Assembly (NCBI RefSeq): GCF_016802725.1
Contig: NC_052671.1
Location: 326,501 to 390,500 of the forward strand
Direction of reading: 5' to 3'
Length of the DNA stretch: 64,000 nt
Source: Solenopsis invicta
Taxonomy: Eukaryota; Arthropoda; Insecta; Hymenoptera; Formicidae
Part shown: positions 24,648 to 36,663 of the stretch, one piece after another
Position numbering within the stretch: the first letter of the stretch is position 1
Layout of the letters: every line of letters starts with the position of its first letter
Notes under the pieces: generated by a model
Told to the model about the DNA's origin: nothing
Database searches by the model: none
The model's input: the letters and a program-made list of their open reading frames with translations, nothing else
Program-made: the position numbers and the translations under genes

Positions 24648-25568
24648 CGCGCATGTGTATGTATGATATGTGTAACGTATAATAATAATAATTATTATGT
24701 TATACCATTACTTATCGTATATATATTGTATAAATTGTAATAACTATATTGTGTTTAAATAAAAAAAAAATAATAATTTTTTTCTAGTTTAAATTATTTT
24801 TTACCAACAATCAAGAAATTATTCAATTTATTGTCGTAAAATTATAAAAATATATTCGTAATCTTCTTAAAAAAAAAAAATACATAAAACAATAACTTTA
24901 TAAACTTGCTTTTCGTTAATACGATAAAAAGTCAATACAATGATGGTGTTATTAACTAATATTATTAATATTGTATATTATAAAGAATAATTTGATTGTA
25001 TCTCTCAAATGATAATGATATAATATTATTCTTACTCTATTATATGTAATATGTTATTAATGTAAAGAAACATAAACAAAGAAGCACATCATTAATAAAC
25101 AAAGACTTTTATTTTCATTAATTTTATGAATTCACATATGTATATTATACTTGGGCTATTTTAAAAAGATAGATGTTTTATATCTTCTTTTTTCACTTAA
25201 CATTTTAAAAGTTACTAATACTCAATCTATGGCACATAACTACAACTGGAAACGTAAAATACCTATATAATGAATACAAGTTCTACCTTGTAGAACTGTT
25301 TCAGCATCGTGCATGATATAATTTGTTATTATTTATCAAATACTTTTTTATGTATCTCAATTTCAATGACTAGATTAAGTTAATTCATGATAAACTTTTC
25401 ATTACTAAACAATAAGTACAAAGTGCAATAGGTGATAAAAAAGTTAAGCAAGCGAATAATTTGCACTTGAATAAGAACAGAGATATGAGAAAAGTGAGAA
25501 TAAAAGAATATACAATGCATTTTCAGGGAAAGAATTCTTCATAAATTTCGTTAATAATTCACTAGATA

Positions 25569-25572
<4 letters not shown>

Positions 25573-25605
<33 letters not shown>
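25573..25605. repeat. (TG)n microsatellite with degenerate AC-rich tail
   Basis: About 16 TG units. They are followed to about 25690 by a degenerate CACACG / CACGTAC-rich stretch on the same strand. Confidence 0.93.
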
Positions 25606-25608
<3 letters not shown>

Positions 25609-26208
25609 CACATAGACACACACGCGCACGCACGCACACGAACACGTACACGTACGCACACACACGCATGAATGCACATATGTAACACACATATACAAAA
25701 AGATTAATTAGAAATTGTTATATTTTGCGCAAATACTTAGGCTTGTTTTGAATTCAATGTATTATCTACATGAGTTTAATAAATGACAAAATTATATCGA
25801 TTCGATCAGCTTTAAAAAATAAATACTTGCATGATACATACCATTCATCATTTTCAAAATATTCTCACTTCTAAACATAAATATTTTCGTCAAATATATT
25901 CAAAACATTCACAGCATTCGTGACATTCGTACACGATGTCACTAATACGCAATTTCAGTGTCTTATCTAAGTTTTATTCGTTATTCCTTAATAGAGTACG
26001 ATATTATAAATGCACATGTTATCCACATGTAATTGTAAAGTCTTAAGAAGCACCATTATGTACATTATGTAAACTGACAATTGTTTCACTATAGTATTTA
26101 CAAAAAGAAACTAATTGCACAAACATAAACGCATGTTTATATATTTGCTAAATATGTCTATTAAACGTCTTTAATCATCACACATTTTCTTCCTTGAAAA
26201 AATATGTA

Positions 26209-28444
26209 TTAATTTAAAGAAATGCCTTGTATCCAAGAACTGAGGTCACTGGTATCCTCACAACTAAGACTCAATGCATGCTTCTCACTCTGCTTGGTGC
26301 CCAAAAGTAATTCAGCTGCCGTTCGACCAGTCAAATATGCTCCGTGCACCGTGCTATAGAACGAGGAATGGGTGTGTTCGCCAGCAAACGCCACGAGAAT
26401 TTTGATCGCGTCATCCGTTTTCTCATTTTCCGTTCTCTCCTGAACCAATGGCTCAGCCAAACTCCTAATGTCCAATTGACTCGCTCCGACAGCCATCGCG
26501 GTGTAAGAACCTTGCGTATAAGGTTGAGAATGCCACGTAGTGCGTAAACAGTTTTTGGGGGTCGGTACGAAAGGATCATTGAGAAATCGTCGCAGGATCG
26601 TAGTACACACTTCTGCCACTTCTGTGGTACTAAGCTTTTCCATATATTCTGCCGCGCGACCGGATATCCAACCGAGCAGCAGCGTATCCGAGATCTTGAT
26701 AAAGGAATATATCTTTCTAAACCAGGTCTTGCTGATGTCCCACTTCTCCGTCTCGGATAATCGCTCGTCATCCCAGAGAAGCATCACTTCCGATACACCG
26801 GGATTTAGAAAAGGCCGTTCGTATTCAAGAAATATCTTATTCACCGTACCGAACATTAATCTGCTTATTGCTTCGAGTTTGTATGCGGGTAACGACGGTT
26901 CAAATAAGTCCTGAGCTGTCCTTTTCAAAACTCCCAACGGTAACGTACATAGTACGTGTTGCGCGGTGATCGTTTTTCCATTTTCACATTGTACTTCTAT
27001 AAGGCTATTCGATTTAGAATCGGATTTTTCTGTAAGATCGTCTTGGCAACACTTTGATTTCTGCCACCTAAAATAAACGAATAACAAGTTATTGTTAGTT
27101 TTTATTATACATTAGGTCATTCCATCATTTATTACTCTCTCACGTTCTTCTTTTTTTACATTTAAGAATTACTGTAAGCTCACCTAATCTTTGTTACTGC
27201 ATGTTTCGTAAGAATACGGTCCTTTGGTATATGTTTTGAAACTGGTTCCAATATAGCGCTATATCCGTTTGGAAGACTGATATTACCACCTTGAAGCTCG
27301 TCATAGGAGCCCATTTCCAGGAGATCAACATCATCCATACTGTCGCAGCCTGTGACGCAGGTTTCTCTCTTGAGTAAACAATCGAAGATCAGTTGTCTTA
27401 TTCTTCGTTGTTCAGGTGGCAAAGATGACAGATATATCTCCGCTTCCAGAGCTATGTGTGCCCCTACGCTGGTTATACCATCTGGTGGACTGTACGTGCT
27501 CAGGAAGTATTCTTCGCATCGTCTCAAAAAACATACGTAAGCCTCATAAATCTCTCGCAGTACAGGAAACGGCAACTGTTTCCCATCTTCCAACGCTGCC
27601 ACTACTTTATGAGGTTTCGGCACATGTACAATGTCTATTAAACCATTCGCCATTGCTAACTCAAACATGGGATTACCTAACACTCCATGGATCCAATTTG
27701 CTCCTAATTCAACTTTCTCATTGCCTAGAGAGATGAATGGGAAAAAATTCTTATACATTCTGTATCACTTTTTTTTTTATAATAGCAATAACATTTCATT
27801 GTACTTTTATATAAAGAATCAACATTATAGTCCGTTACTTTAAACTTTTAAATATAAAATTATTTCATGTCATGAAAATAATAAAATATACAATTTTGAT
27901 AAAAAATTTGTTCACAAAAGATTTTCACAAAAATATCTTTATCTTTTGCGTTTACTAAGTACAAATAATATTTTCTTACTTACACATAAAATTATACATT
28001 CTGATCAATGTTCTAAAAAAATCCATCTAATATATTTATTCCGAAAATTTGCTATAATTTTCTCAAGATACTGATTCTACTTCGTCTTGTATTGTCATAT
28101 AATTGACATAAATTTGTACATGTTAAAAAATTATAAGGCTAAATAGGGATTTTAAATATGTTATTACTATAATTATAGGGTCGGTCACTATTATATCACG
28201 GAGCAAATAAATTTAGAAATGAGTTAAACACTTTGTCAAGATAAGGAAAGGTTAGGGTGATCGTACCGACTTGCGTTGCGATAATTCGACCACCTATACG
28301 TCCACGCGCCTCGACGATAAGAAAATCTGTCTCGTTGTTCTTCAAAAAATGAGTCGCAGCCGACAATCCAGCCATACCCGCACCGATAATCAAGATCTTA
28401 CATGACAGTCGGTCATCCTCCGAATTATTCGTAGATTCCGCCAT
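26209..28444 (-). CDS. Flavin polyamine oxidase (spermine / N1-acetylpolyamine oxidase-like)
   Basis: FAD-dependent amine oxidase that would oxidise spermine or acetylated polyamines, releasing an aldehyde and hydrogen peroxide. Coding exons on the minus strand: 28444-28267, 27724-27184, 27067-26209. They sum to 526 codons including the stop (525 residues). An in-frame ATG 48 bases upstream (28492) would add 16 residues. The N-terminal dinucleotide-binding fold reads ILIIGAGMAGLSAATHF then LIVEARGRIGGR. Across the first splice comes VELGANWIHGVLGNP, the polyamine-oxidase FAD/substrate motif. GTVNKIFLEYERPF carries the conserved active-site Lys. The C-terminal FAD motif is FAGEHTHSSFYSTVHGAY. 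The protein ends WIQGISLN, without a peroxisomal SKL-type tail, so a cytosolic location is more likely than peroxisomal. Choice between spermine oxidase and acetylpolyamine oxidase is not possible by eye. Confidence 0.92.
27725..28266 (-). other. Intron 1 of the polyamine oxidase gene
   Basis: AT-rich intron bounded by GTACGA on the donor side and CTCTAG on the acceptor side (minus strand). Nothing else seen. Confidence 0.7.
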
Positions 28445-28946
28445 GTTCGTTACATATGAGCGACGAGCGACATCGGCTGTCACAGCACTCACAGCTCACA
28501 GCTGTAATCGGCACACACATGGTGCAGTGCAGACGGTACAGTGTGGTATGTATGTATGCACGTATGTACATACACATGCATGCGGTATATAATATGCGTA
28601 CGTCTGAGTAAGCGGCAGTAAACGTACTAGAGATGTTTCAGAGAAGTCTCTTCGATACTAATATATTCTTTAGCGATTTATTGAATTCGTGCTATTATAG
28701 AAATTAATTTATTATGACGTTCAAAGAAATGTCTGATTTTCTCGTGCATAATAGCTTAGAATTGTTGGGTTACGAGATGAATAAAAAAAAAGAAAAAGAA
28801 ACGTAAGAATATCAGATATAAAGAAGTCTTGGATTCAATTCCTATTAAGCACATATAATCATATCTAAAAAAAAATGCTAAAACAGGTTGTCGAATCAAT
28901 CGCGTTTAAGCATAAAGCCAAGCATAGGCGATTTAATAGATAATTT

Positions 28947-29036
28947 CCCATACAACACAAAACTTGCAACAATATTGTTGCAACGTTGCAGCAAAATGTT
29001 GCAACAATATTTCTGCAGCCTTCTATGCTGTATGGG
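28947..29036. mobile_element. Small palindromic MITE, 90 bp
   Basis: It starts CCCATACAACAC and ends GCTGTATGGG, which are inverted relative to each other. The inside is dominated by TTGCAACA and TGTTGCAA motifs that fold back. A related decayed copy starts near 17999. Confidence 0.6.
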
Positions 29037-29171
29037 TTCAAATGAAATTTACCTTCTTCTCTTTCACGTAATCTGGAATGATAGAATTATAATGAATTAT
29101 TTTATTACAATTTCAATACACTTTTTATAAATTTTGATACTATTTCAGACCAATCCAGCAAAATTACTAAA

Positions 29172-29318
29172 AAACTTGTGCCCATTTCAACCAATGTAGA
29201 TTAACTTTGATTTCAGTTTAACTTACTCTTAATCTTTTTCCAATTTTTAGAACTAAAGAAAGATAAAGAGCAAGTTAAATTGTGATCAAAGTTAATCTGC
29301 ATTGGTGGAATAGGCATT
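29172..29318. mobile_element. Palindromic MITE, intact copy
   Basis: Left arm CCAATGTAGATTAACTTTGA and right arm ATCAAAGTTAATCTGCATTGG are inverted complements, separated by about 80 bases. The same family at 52757-53612 is split by an hAT-type insertion, so this copy serves as its empty-site reference. Confidence 0.7.
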
Positions 29319-29989
29319 AGCTGAACAAAAAAATCCAGAGAAAATATGCAATTCCTTTTATTTAGCAGTAATCAGATAAATCATGGGACAGCAAATAATC
29401 TATGCCAAATTAATCATATTTTATAAACTTATTAAGCCTGCATTTCTCACACTTTTCATAAATACCTTGCTTCTGTGTATAGACAAATTTTGTATTTGTA
29501 TTCTATATTATATTTACTCTACGCTGTGTGTATGTATATACAAAATCACATCTTTGTTTTAAATTATATGGTGCATATATGTATATACACTTTATATAAC
29601 TTTAACATTTCCAACTTCCAACATTTATAAGTGCGTCAAGATAATTATTTCTTGCCACCATCCAGGTAATTCAGGTCATGTTAAGAACAGGAATTAAAGT
29701 ACATAAATTGGAAATTAATAACGAGGTTGGATATATGGAAAATGTGTTTGGATGTTACTCAAAGATACTTCAATTTCCTGGAAAAAAAATACAATGAACT
29801 TGAAGACACTATAGGATACTTCATAGTTAACACATTTAAAAATTTTGAGAAAGGATATAGACATTCTAAGTATTTATAAAAAGTATTCCAATTCTTATGA
29901 AAAAGTCTAAAAAAACTATAAAATTATACAGACATTTTGAAAAATTATATAAAAGTAATCTGAGAAAAATTTTTTAGCAGGGGCCTATA

Positions 29990-30236
29990 CGTACGTACAA
30001 GGTCCGTGGATTGGCGTTGGAGGGGAAGGAAGGTCGTTGCATAGCCGCCATTTTCGAGACAGCGAGTCAGTGTTAGTGTATGTACGTAGATAGTAAGGTA
30101 CTACAGCTATTAGTTGTGTGAGTGAGCGAGTGTGCAGTAAAAGTATGGCCGCCGCCATTTTCGTTCCACATCGTTGAAGTGGATGCAACGACCTTCCTTC
30201 CCCTCCAACGCCAATCCACGGACCTTGCGTACGTAT
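29990..30236. repeat. Near-perfect 53-bp inverted repeat around a GCCGCCATTTT pair
   Basis: Arms 29990-30042 and 30184-30236 (starting GTACGTACAAGGTCCGTGG) are reverse complements with about one or two mismatches. The 140-base loop contains GCCGCCATTTTCG twice, at about 30046 and 30152. The stretch is much more GC-rich than its surroundings. A left-flanking segment (about 29960-29996) recurs inverted at 31398-31437, so it may belong to a larger element. Confidence 0.75.
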
Positions 30237-30371
30237 CACTCGGCACTGCTCGACGTAGCTGTCATCTAACAAGGGCTGAGTATATTACAGTGTTCTGTCG
30301 GTATGTTATCCTCTTAGGATAAAACGCTGTAACAGTCATTAATAATCACCCTGTATATGAATCACCTGATG

Positions 30372-31105
30372 TAGGGGAAAGTAGGTAAATTGCACGCACC
30401 TAAGGGAAATTTATCGCAGTGAAGTGATTTTTAAAGTTGAAATCGATACGAGTACAGAAATAGAAACTTTAAACATTTTTTTATCATTATGTATTGTCAT
30501 ATTGAACAATTTTTTATTTGGTAATGCTATATTCAGCAAAAAGAAGCAAGTGGTTAAACGAAAAAATTTCTCGGGCCTTGGGTAATTGTACGTGCGGTTG
30601 GATAAATGGACGCGGAGGAAAAATGAGGTTATAGCCCATTCTTTTAACTACACTACACTGCACTACACTGTACTAGTGGCACTATAGTTGATCTCACGTG
30701 GTCTCACGCCTTTCAAGATGGATGCGTAAAATTGTCGACGGCGAACTTGATTTGATAAAAAAACAATTACTTGATGACTATTTAATTAAATTTAATAAAC
30801 AATAGCTCAAAGAACGCAGGGAAAAACGTACTTTTGTTAGGTATAACAAAATTAAATGACTAAAGTAAAAATACGGACTTATTGCCTTATTTTCTGAACG
30901 CCAAAATCGCAAGAAAAATCATGATTTTACTTTTTCTTATTTTTTCAATTAACTACGTTTTTAAATGATATAACGTATGGTTATATATTTAAAAAATGCC
31001 TTCAGCCTACAAATATCGTCGTGATATAATTTCTATTCATCGGGAAGGTGCCAAACCACGAAGCGTACAATTACCCAGTGCGTACAATAACCCTACTTTC
31101 CCCTA
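30372..31105. mobile_element. Terminal-inverted-repeat element, 734 bp
   Basis: The left end TAGGGGAAAGTAGG and the right end CCTACTTTCCCCTA are exact inverted repeats. Similarity continues to about 28 bases (TTGCACGCAC against the inverse of GTGCGTACAA). No transposase frame is visible, so it looks non-autonomous. The superfamily is not clear. Confidence 0.7.
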
Positions 31106-31282
31106 TTAGAATATTTTGAAAAAATAGTATGGCTTAAATTTGTTAAGCTAAGTTAAAGTTGTACAAAAAGTTCTTTAGTATTTTTTTTTGTAAAGAATTT
31201 TCTCTTTTAAATAAGAAAGTTTAATGTAATATTTACTCATCAACTTTCTTGTGTTTCGTGATCGTGCGCGTGCATGCATATA

Positions 31283-32098
31283 CAGGGTGTATGATAATGG
31301 TTGTCCCCACGTTTTACCGTAGGAGTTGACTTACCGACTTGCACTTGTAGTTCACTAAACGCTCCTTAGATGGCAGATGCTTCGGCACAGGACCGAATTA
31401 CACGTACATACAGGCCCCTGGTGAAACTTTTTCTCAGATTTTTTTCGTATCATTTTTCAGAACATGTATATAATTTTTTATAAAACGTTATAAAATCTAA
31501 AACTTAAGAAAGCATTTTTTTAAAATTGTGAAATAAGAAATCTCAGAATATTTCAAAATTCACATGTATAAAAAGTTCTAAGAAAAGATGTAGACTTTTT
31601 AAGTATTTCATGTTGTATTTTCGAAAAATGTTCCAATTCGTATAAAAATTATGAGAAAAACTTTAACCAGGAATGTTTTCGGGAAAAATATGATAAAATA
31701 TAAAAAATTTTTTATAATTATGGAATCGTTTTAAAAAGTTATAAATTTTTTATTTTTTGTTGAAAAAAAATGTAAGAAAATATTAGACAATCTAAAGAAT
31801 TTTACATAGTTTCACATGCGATCATTCTGAGAAACTATGAAATTTGTTATCTTATATTATTTGGGAAAAGTGTTAAAAAATATTAGATAATTTGAACAAT
31901 TTTTCAGAATTTATAATAGGATCGTTCTGATCGAGATATTATATTTTACGTTTCGGTGAAAAAAATGAGAATCGATCAGAACGATCCTATTATAAATTCT
32001 GAAAAATTGTTTAAATTATCTAATATTTCTTAACACTTTTCCTAAATAATATGAAATAATTCGGTAAAACGTAGGGACAACCATTATCATACACTCTG
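31283..32098. mobile_element. TA-flanked terminal-inverted-repeat element, 816 bp
   Basis: The left end CAGGGTGTATGATAATGG is mirrored by CCATTATCATACACTCTG on the right, and similarity continues through GTCCC and CGTTTTACCG. TA flanks both ends (31281-31282 and 32099-32100), as in Tc1/mariner-type insertions. Near the right end a perfect or almost perfect hairpin has arms of about 68 bases (about 31862-31941 and 31972-32043). No coding capacity was found. Confidence 0.8.
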
Positions 32099-32136
32099 TA
32101 TGTGTAAAATTGAATCTTTTGTCTTAAATAATATTA

Positions 32137-32450
32137 AATAATAATACATTATGTAGGATTGACGAAATTAAAACACGAGAATAGAAGGCCTATGTCAGTC
32201 ACAATGGTTCTTGGTGCAGAATAATGATTTTTAATTTTTACAATTTTCAACTCAACTGCGCGCCACATATTCATCGGACTTGAAACATAATGTTTGAAGA
32301 AATATGTATAACATTTTTCCTCCCCGGAAAAACTGGAAATGATTTTATTGCGAAAAAGTAACACCTCAGTTAGAATTCGAACCTGGATCTCCCAAATTTC
32401 ATGCGGGCGTCATATCGCTTCAACCACCGAAGCATGTTTAATAATAAGGG
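32137..32450 (-). mobile_element. tRNA-derived SINE-like element
   Basis: On the minus strand the first 75 bases look like a tRNA. Box A-like TGGTTGAAGCG and box B-like GGTTCGAATTC are about 34 bases apart, as in a pol III promoter. A 240-base non-tRNA body follows. The element is flanked by a 13-bp direct repeat, TTAAATAATATTA, at 32124-32136 and 32451-32463. This fits LINE-mediated retroposition, though the repeat is AT-only and weaker evidence for that reason. It is too diverged and too long to be a functional tRNA. Confidence 0.65.
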
Positions 32451-32463
32451 TTAAATAATATTA

Positions 32464-33532
32464 GAAATTCAATAATTTGCAACAAATAATGCTGTATACG
32501 AGGAGGTAACCACTTCGAAAATAAATGTACACTGAACTGCAAATTTGAAGACTTTACTAGATTTTACCAGACTACGTGGACTTCATTGGACTACGCTAGA
32601 CTTTATTGGACTTTATCGAAATTTATTATGGTTGATAAAAGATTTTTTTTAAAAAAAGGTTATCAAAAGTTTTGGTCGTACTATTTTCTAAAAATTTTTA
32701 AAGAGACAGCATCGTGTGATCTTTGGTAACTGATTTCGGCCAAAAATTTGTTACAACAGCCAATGACTCATGGCCAACAACACATGAAATTTATTCAACT
32801 TTATTCATCGAACTATATTGGACTTGGTCGGATTTTTAACAAGTTGTATGTACACCAGAACTCAAGAGTGATTACCTCCTCGGCTGTATATTAATTTCTA
32901 TAATTATAATATGTATAGAAATTTTAACAACAAAGTCTCTTGAACCAACCTTTTTTTATCAAGTTTTGGATATACTACAAGCTGACTAGCAATTTGGAAA
33001 ACTATCTTGTATAAAATGAATTATTTATTATTTTATAACAATGACGTGAGAATACTTGAAAGACGCTAATCATTTCATATAGATAATTATGGATTTACAT
33101 AAATCTAGGTTTTAAATTACATGTTACAGAGATTTTGATGAATGAATAACTTTGCATATTTACTATTTTGCAAAGATATAAATTGTAATATATTTTAGTA
33201 TCAATGAGGCGTGGTCGCGTCAAGTGAACGCGTTAGCGAAAATTATTATCAACCCAAATTATTATTAAGTAGTATTAAAATAATAATAAAATAAAATCTC
33301 TGTAACGTATATGTACATACATTGTTAACTTAATTCAATCTACAAGATTTAAAAAAAACTCTTATTCGTAAATTGTTTACAAAATAGGCGACACTCGAGT
33401 CGCGAAAATATTTCCCTAATTACTATCATCATTCAAAAAACAAGCTTTCAGATATTGAAGTCTTAACTCTCAACAAGATTTTTCGTGATTTCTCATTTTT
33501 TAATAAAGATAACACACAACGACATGTATATG
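32464..33532. other. Intergenic stretch left of CSN3
   Basis: AT-rich with no gene supported. It should include the CSN3 3' untranslated region; an ATTAAA-type signal on the minus strand lies near 33500. Confidence 0.55.
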
Positions 33533-35989
33533 TTACATAGAGTAGGTGTTTTGTTTAATTTGACCTTGTGCATTTGTGACGTTTGTTGGTGCAGGTCCAG
33601 CGGCTTGATCATCCTGATCATTTTGTCCGCAAGCTTTACGAACGTATTGCGGAGTAAGGACAACCTCTTCTTCCATTTCTAATACTCGTTTATCTAATTC
33701 TGTGCATGCTGCCATTTCTTTTTCAAAATTTGCAAGCATTTGTGGTGAATTATATTTTTCAGGATCATCGTGAAATACTACCATACCATCTTTTTGATTA
33801 ATAGTCGCAAAAATTTCGCCATCTTCAATCTAAAAAGACACAAAGATCGCTAGTGAACAATATCGATTCATATATTACAGATACTGTGCACAAAATACAC
33901 CTTAGTTCCAATTAATCTTAGAGACTATCTTTTTATTCGTTAGAGGAAAGTCAATGTCTTTTTTCTTTTAACAAAAGCATAAAGATAAGAATAATTCTTC
34001 ATTAACTGAAAAAATTAATAAGAAACAACAAGGACTAAACTTTTAGATTGATAAAGAATAAAATCTTATTTCCATTTCCATTGAGTTTTAACATAAATTT
34101 TGTTGTTAAGAAAAAAGTCAATATCTTTATAGTGAGAAAATATGAAATTTATTATAATTTATCAAGAAATTTATGAATCTATCTCGAGAACTATTGATAG
34201 ATGATTTTCAAATATTCACTGCTGCGTGATGACAGAAACTCACCATGTTTAAAATATATTTTTCCGCTTCAGCGGGCCCTGACAACTGAACTCTACTTGC
34301 AACGTCACTCAAGCTAAGCGTCAGAAAAGTCTTGGTCAGCCTCTGTATGTTTTTCTTATACAAGTAAGCAAGCACTTGTTTCACAAGTCCTAGATTGTGA
34401 TCTCTCACAAATACTTGCTGATACTTGGTGATGATACTCTGCACTTCTTCACAGCTATTAACCAGGTAGGCCGTAGCCAATTCCTGATATTGTTGGCTCA
34501 ATGGCTTAATATATCTATTGATCACTTGACTCGTATACCTCGGCAAATTTAACACTTTCCCATGTAAAATCAGTGAAATTAAAATGTATTTTTTGTAGGC
34601 CTCCAGCATGATGTAGCTAACTGCCATTGCAGGTGTTGTCACGCATACTTCGAAGAAATACAACGCCCGATCGTAATTCTTTAATGCCGTATATATCATG
34701 CCTCCATAATAGTAGTACAGTAAGAAATATTTTGAATCAAACTGGCCTCCTTCCTGGCTAATGCCTGTGACATCTATGTCGAGAAACTCGAGTGCTGGTT
34801 TAAAACACTTGGACAGAAGACATAATTGGCACAAGTCTGCATGTATTGAAGTCAGCTGACTGTCAAAAAGTTGTATTTTACGTATTGCGCGGCGCAATAA
34901 TTCAATTCCACGTAATGGCGTTTTTGACTCGACTAAGCTCTGTGTAAACATATGACATAACTCTGCATCTGTAAGAATTTTTTTAATGCCAGTGAAAAAA
35001 TAAATATTATTGATGTATTTGAAAAACTTATTGAACATTTATTTGAAAAATTTATTCAACATTTAAAAAAACTAAAATTTTTCAAGAATTATATATGTAT
35101 ATATTTAGATGTGTGTAAATATTTAATATCAGAAAAACATACACTTCTCTGTAGATAAATTTAGCAAATACTTATTTTTCCAAATTAGAAATTTGTAATT
35201 ATATACTGAAATACAGTAAATATTGTAAAAATTTAAGTAGATTGTACAACATGTATAAGTCAATTTTAAATTAAAATTTTGTAATTAAATTTTGTAATTC
35301 TATAGAAAATAGTTTTCAAGACAGACATATCGAGATAGATACTTTCTCTTTCAATAATTGGGAAAATCAGTTGGCTAAATTGGAATAAATATCATTCTTA
35401 CATATAGTTTCTTGCAATTATGGTTAAGATAAACTTGTTACATATGAAATAACATTGACGATTGCTTAATAACACATTAATGAAAATCATAATGGAACGC
35501 TCGATACACTTACATGTGTCTGGTGCAAATCTAACTTGTTCTCCATTACAGCCGATAATAAACTCCTGAACCTGATTAAACAAGACTTTCGGCGCATCAG
35601 AATTATTTCCACCGTTGGGATTAGGCAGTGAAAATTTTGCACAAAGCACTGCCAGAATACCTAACGAATGTTGCTGCAGATCCAACGTTTCCAAAACATT
35701 GTCCAAATGTTGTCCATTTTTCGTTAATACTTCGACGCTTTTGCTTATAATATCATATAGTTCTCTAAAATTGCCTGTATATGCAAACAGGTTAAATATA
35801 TGAAAAACATAAAATTCTTTCCTTATCTAAATGTTATCCAAGCTATTGGGACAAGGCTTCGCGTTTCGCTTAGCTTCTTGCCGTTTTGAGGTTAAGTTCC
35901 TGGGTCGCTTGCAATACTTTGGAACTGGTCGTACCTTGCTTCGAAAACGTTCGAACGTTATTTACAAACTGCTCCAATGCTGATGCCAT
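33533..35989 (-). CDS. COP9 signalosome complex subunit 3
   Basis: Subunit of the eight-protein COP9 signalosome, which removes NEDD8 from cullin-RING ubiquitin ligases. Exons on the minus strand: 35989-35935, 35774-35514, 34968-34244, 33829-33533, giving 445 residues plus stop. All junctions keep frame. The start MASALEQFVNNVRTFSKQG agrees with the conserved N-terminus of the family. Other family blocks are HSLGILAVLCAKFSLP, SIHADLCQLCLLSKCFKP and YYYYGGMIYTALKNYDRA. The C-terminal PCI domain reads KKNIQRLTKTFLTLSL, RVQLSGPAEAEKYILNM and IEDGEIFATINQKDGMVVFH. The C-terminal tail is acidic, then rich in Gln and Asn, and slightly longer than in vertebrates. Confidence 0.95.
34969..35513 (-). 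other. CSN3 intron 2
   Basis: AT-rich intron between a GTAAGTG donor and a TTCTTACAG acceptor on the minus strand. Nothing further seen. Confidence 0.7.
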
Positions 35990-35999
35990 TGCTGCAGAC

Positions 36000-36650
36000 G
36001 ATCTCTTATCATCACCTTTGCCTACTTTCAGAGATTATATTAATCAGCAAACATCCAGTTGAAGCGACGTCACGACGTTTTGGTTTTGGAACAAAGGTGG
36101 AACGTGCCAAAATCTGCTGAACATGGAACGGAACGTGGACCAGTGGACTTTGGACGAAGGAACGCGTGGAGCCGGTGGAACCTTAGAACATATACTATTG
36201 ATATACTGATAATATAATATATACTACTGTGCACTACTGGAAGGAGCGTAGGCAGTTGGATTTGAAAATTTGACGCGAGAGAAGATTGACAAGGATGGGT
36301 ATATAATGCGCCTGGGTATATAATCGACAATGCGCGGCATGCTCAAGACAAATCAAACTGATGCGCGCGCGGCGCGAAATCTGTGGGAATCATCGAGATG
36401 AAAAGATAATCAAATTTTTAGCTATTTTATTATAAACGCAGTGATTAATTGACCAAGTTAATTAAGAGAATTTGTGTCAATTTAGAATTTTATTTAATAA
36501 ATATTAAATCATACACGTAAACTTAATATGTGTATTCTCATTAATATAAACATATTGATTAGAAACGCTTTACAATATTTTAATTTAGTATGATTTTAGT
36601 GATACAACTTAAAATATAAATCCATTTCATGATTGGGAAACAACAAAGTA
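36000..36650. other. CSN3 5' flank
   Basis: GC-moderate sequence near 36060-36380 that probably holds the CSN3 promoter (minus strand), grading into AT-rich DNA. No TATA box is obvious. No gene seen. Confidence 0.5.
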
Positions 36651-36663
36651 TTAAACAATGTAA

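Larger units (their letters stand above)
23800..26200. other. 3' region between convergent genes
   Basis: AT-rich and without a gene. The Spatzle-like and polyamine oxidase genes converge here, so it should hold both 3' untranslated regions. AATAAA-type signals occur on the plus strand near 24175-24210. On the minus strand, candidate signals are TTTATT on the written strand near 25108 and 25972. TG microsatellites lie at 24602-24644 and 25573-25605. Confidence 0.55.

Noticed and set aside
32370..32445. Functional tRNA gene on the minus strand
   Set aside because: Box A and B motifs are present but the arms do not pair into a clean cloverleaf by eye. The sequence continues into a longer element with target duplications, which favours a SINE.
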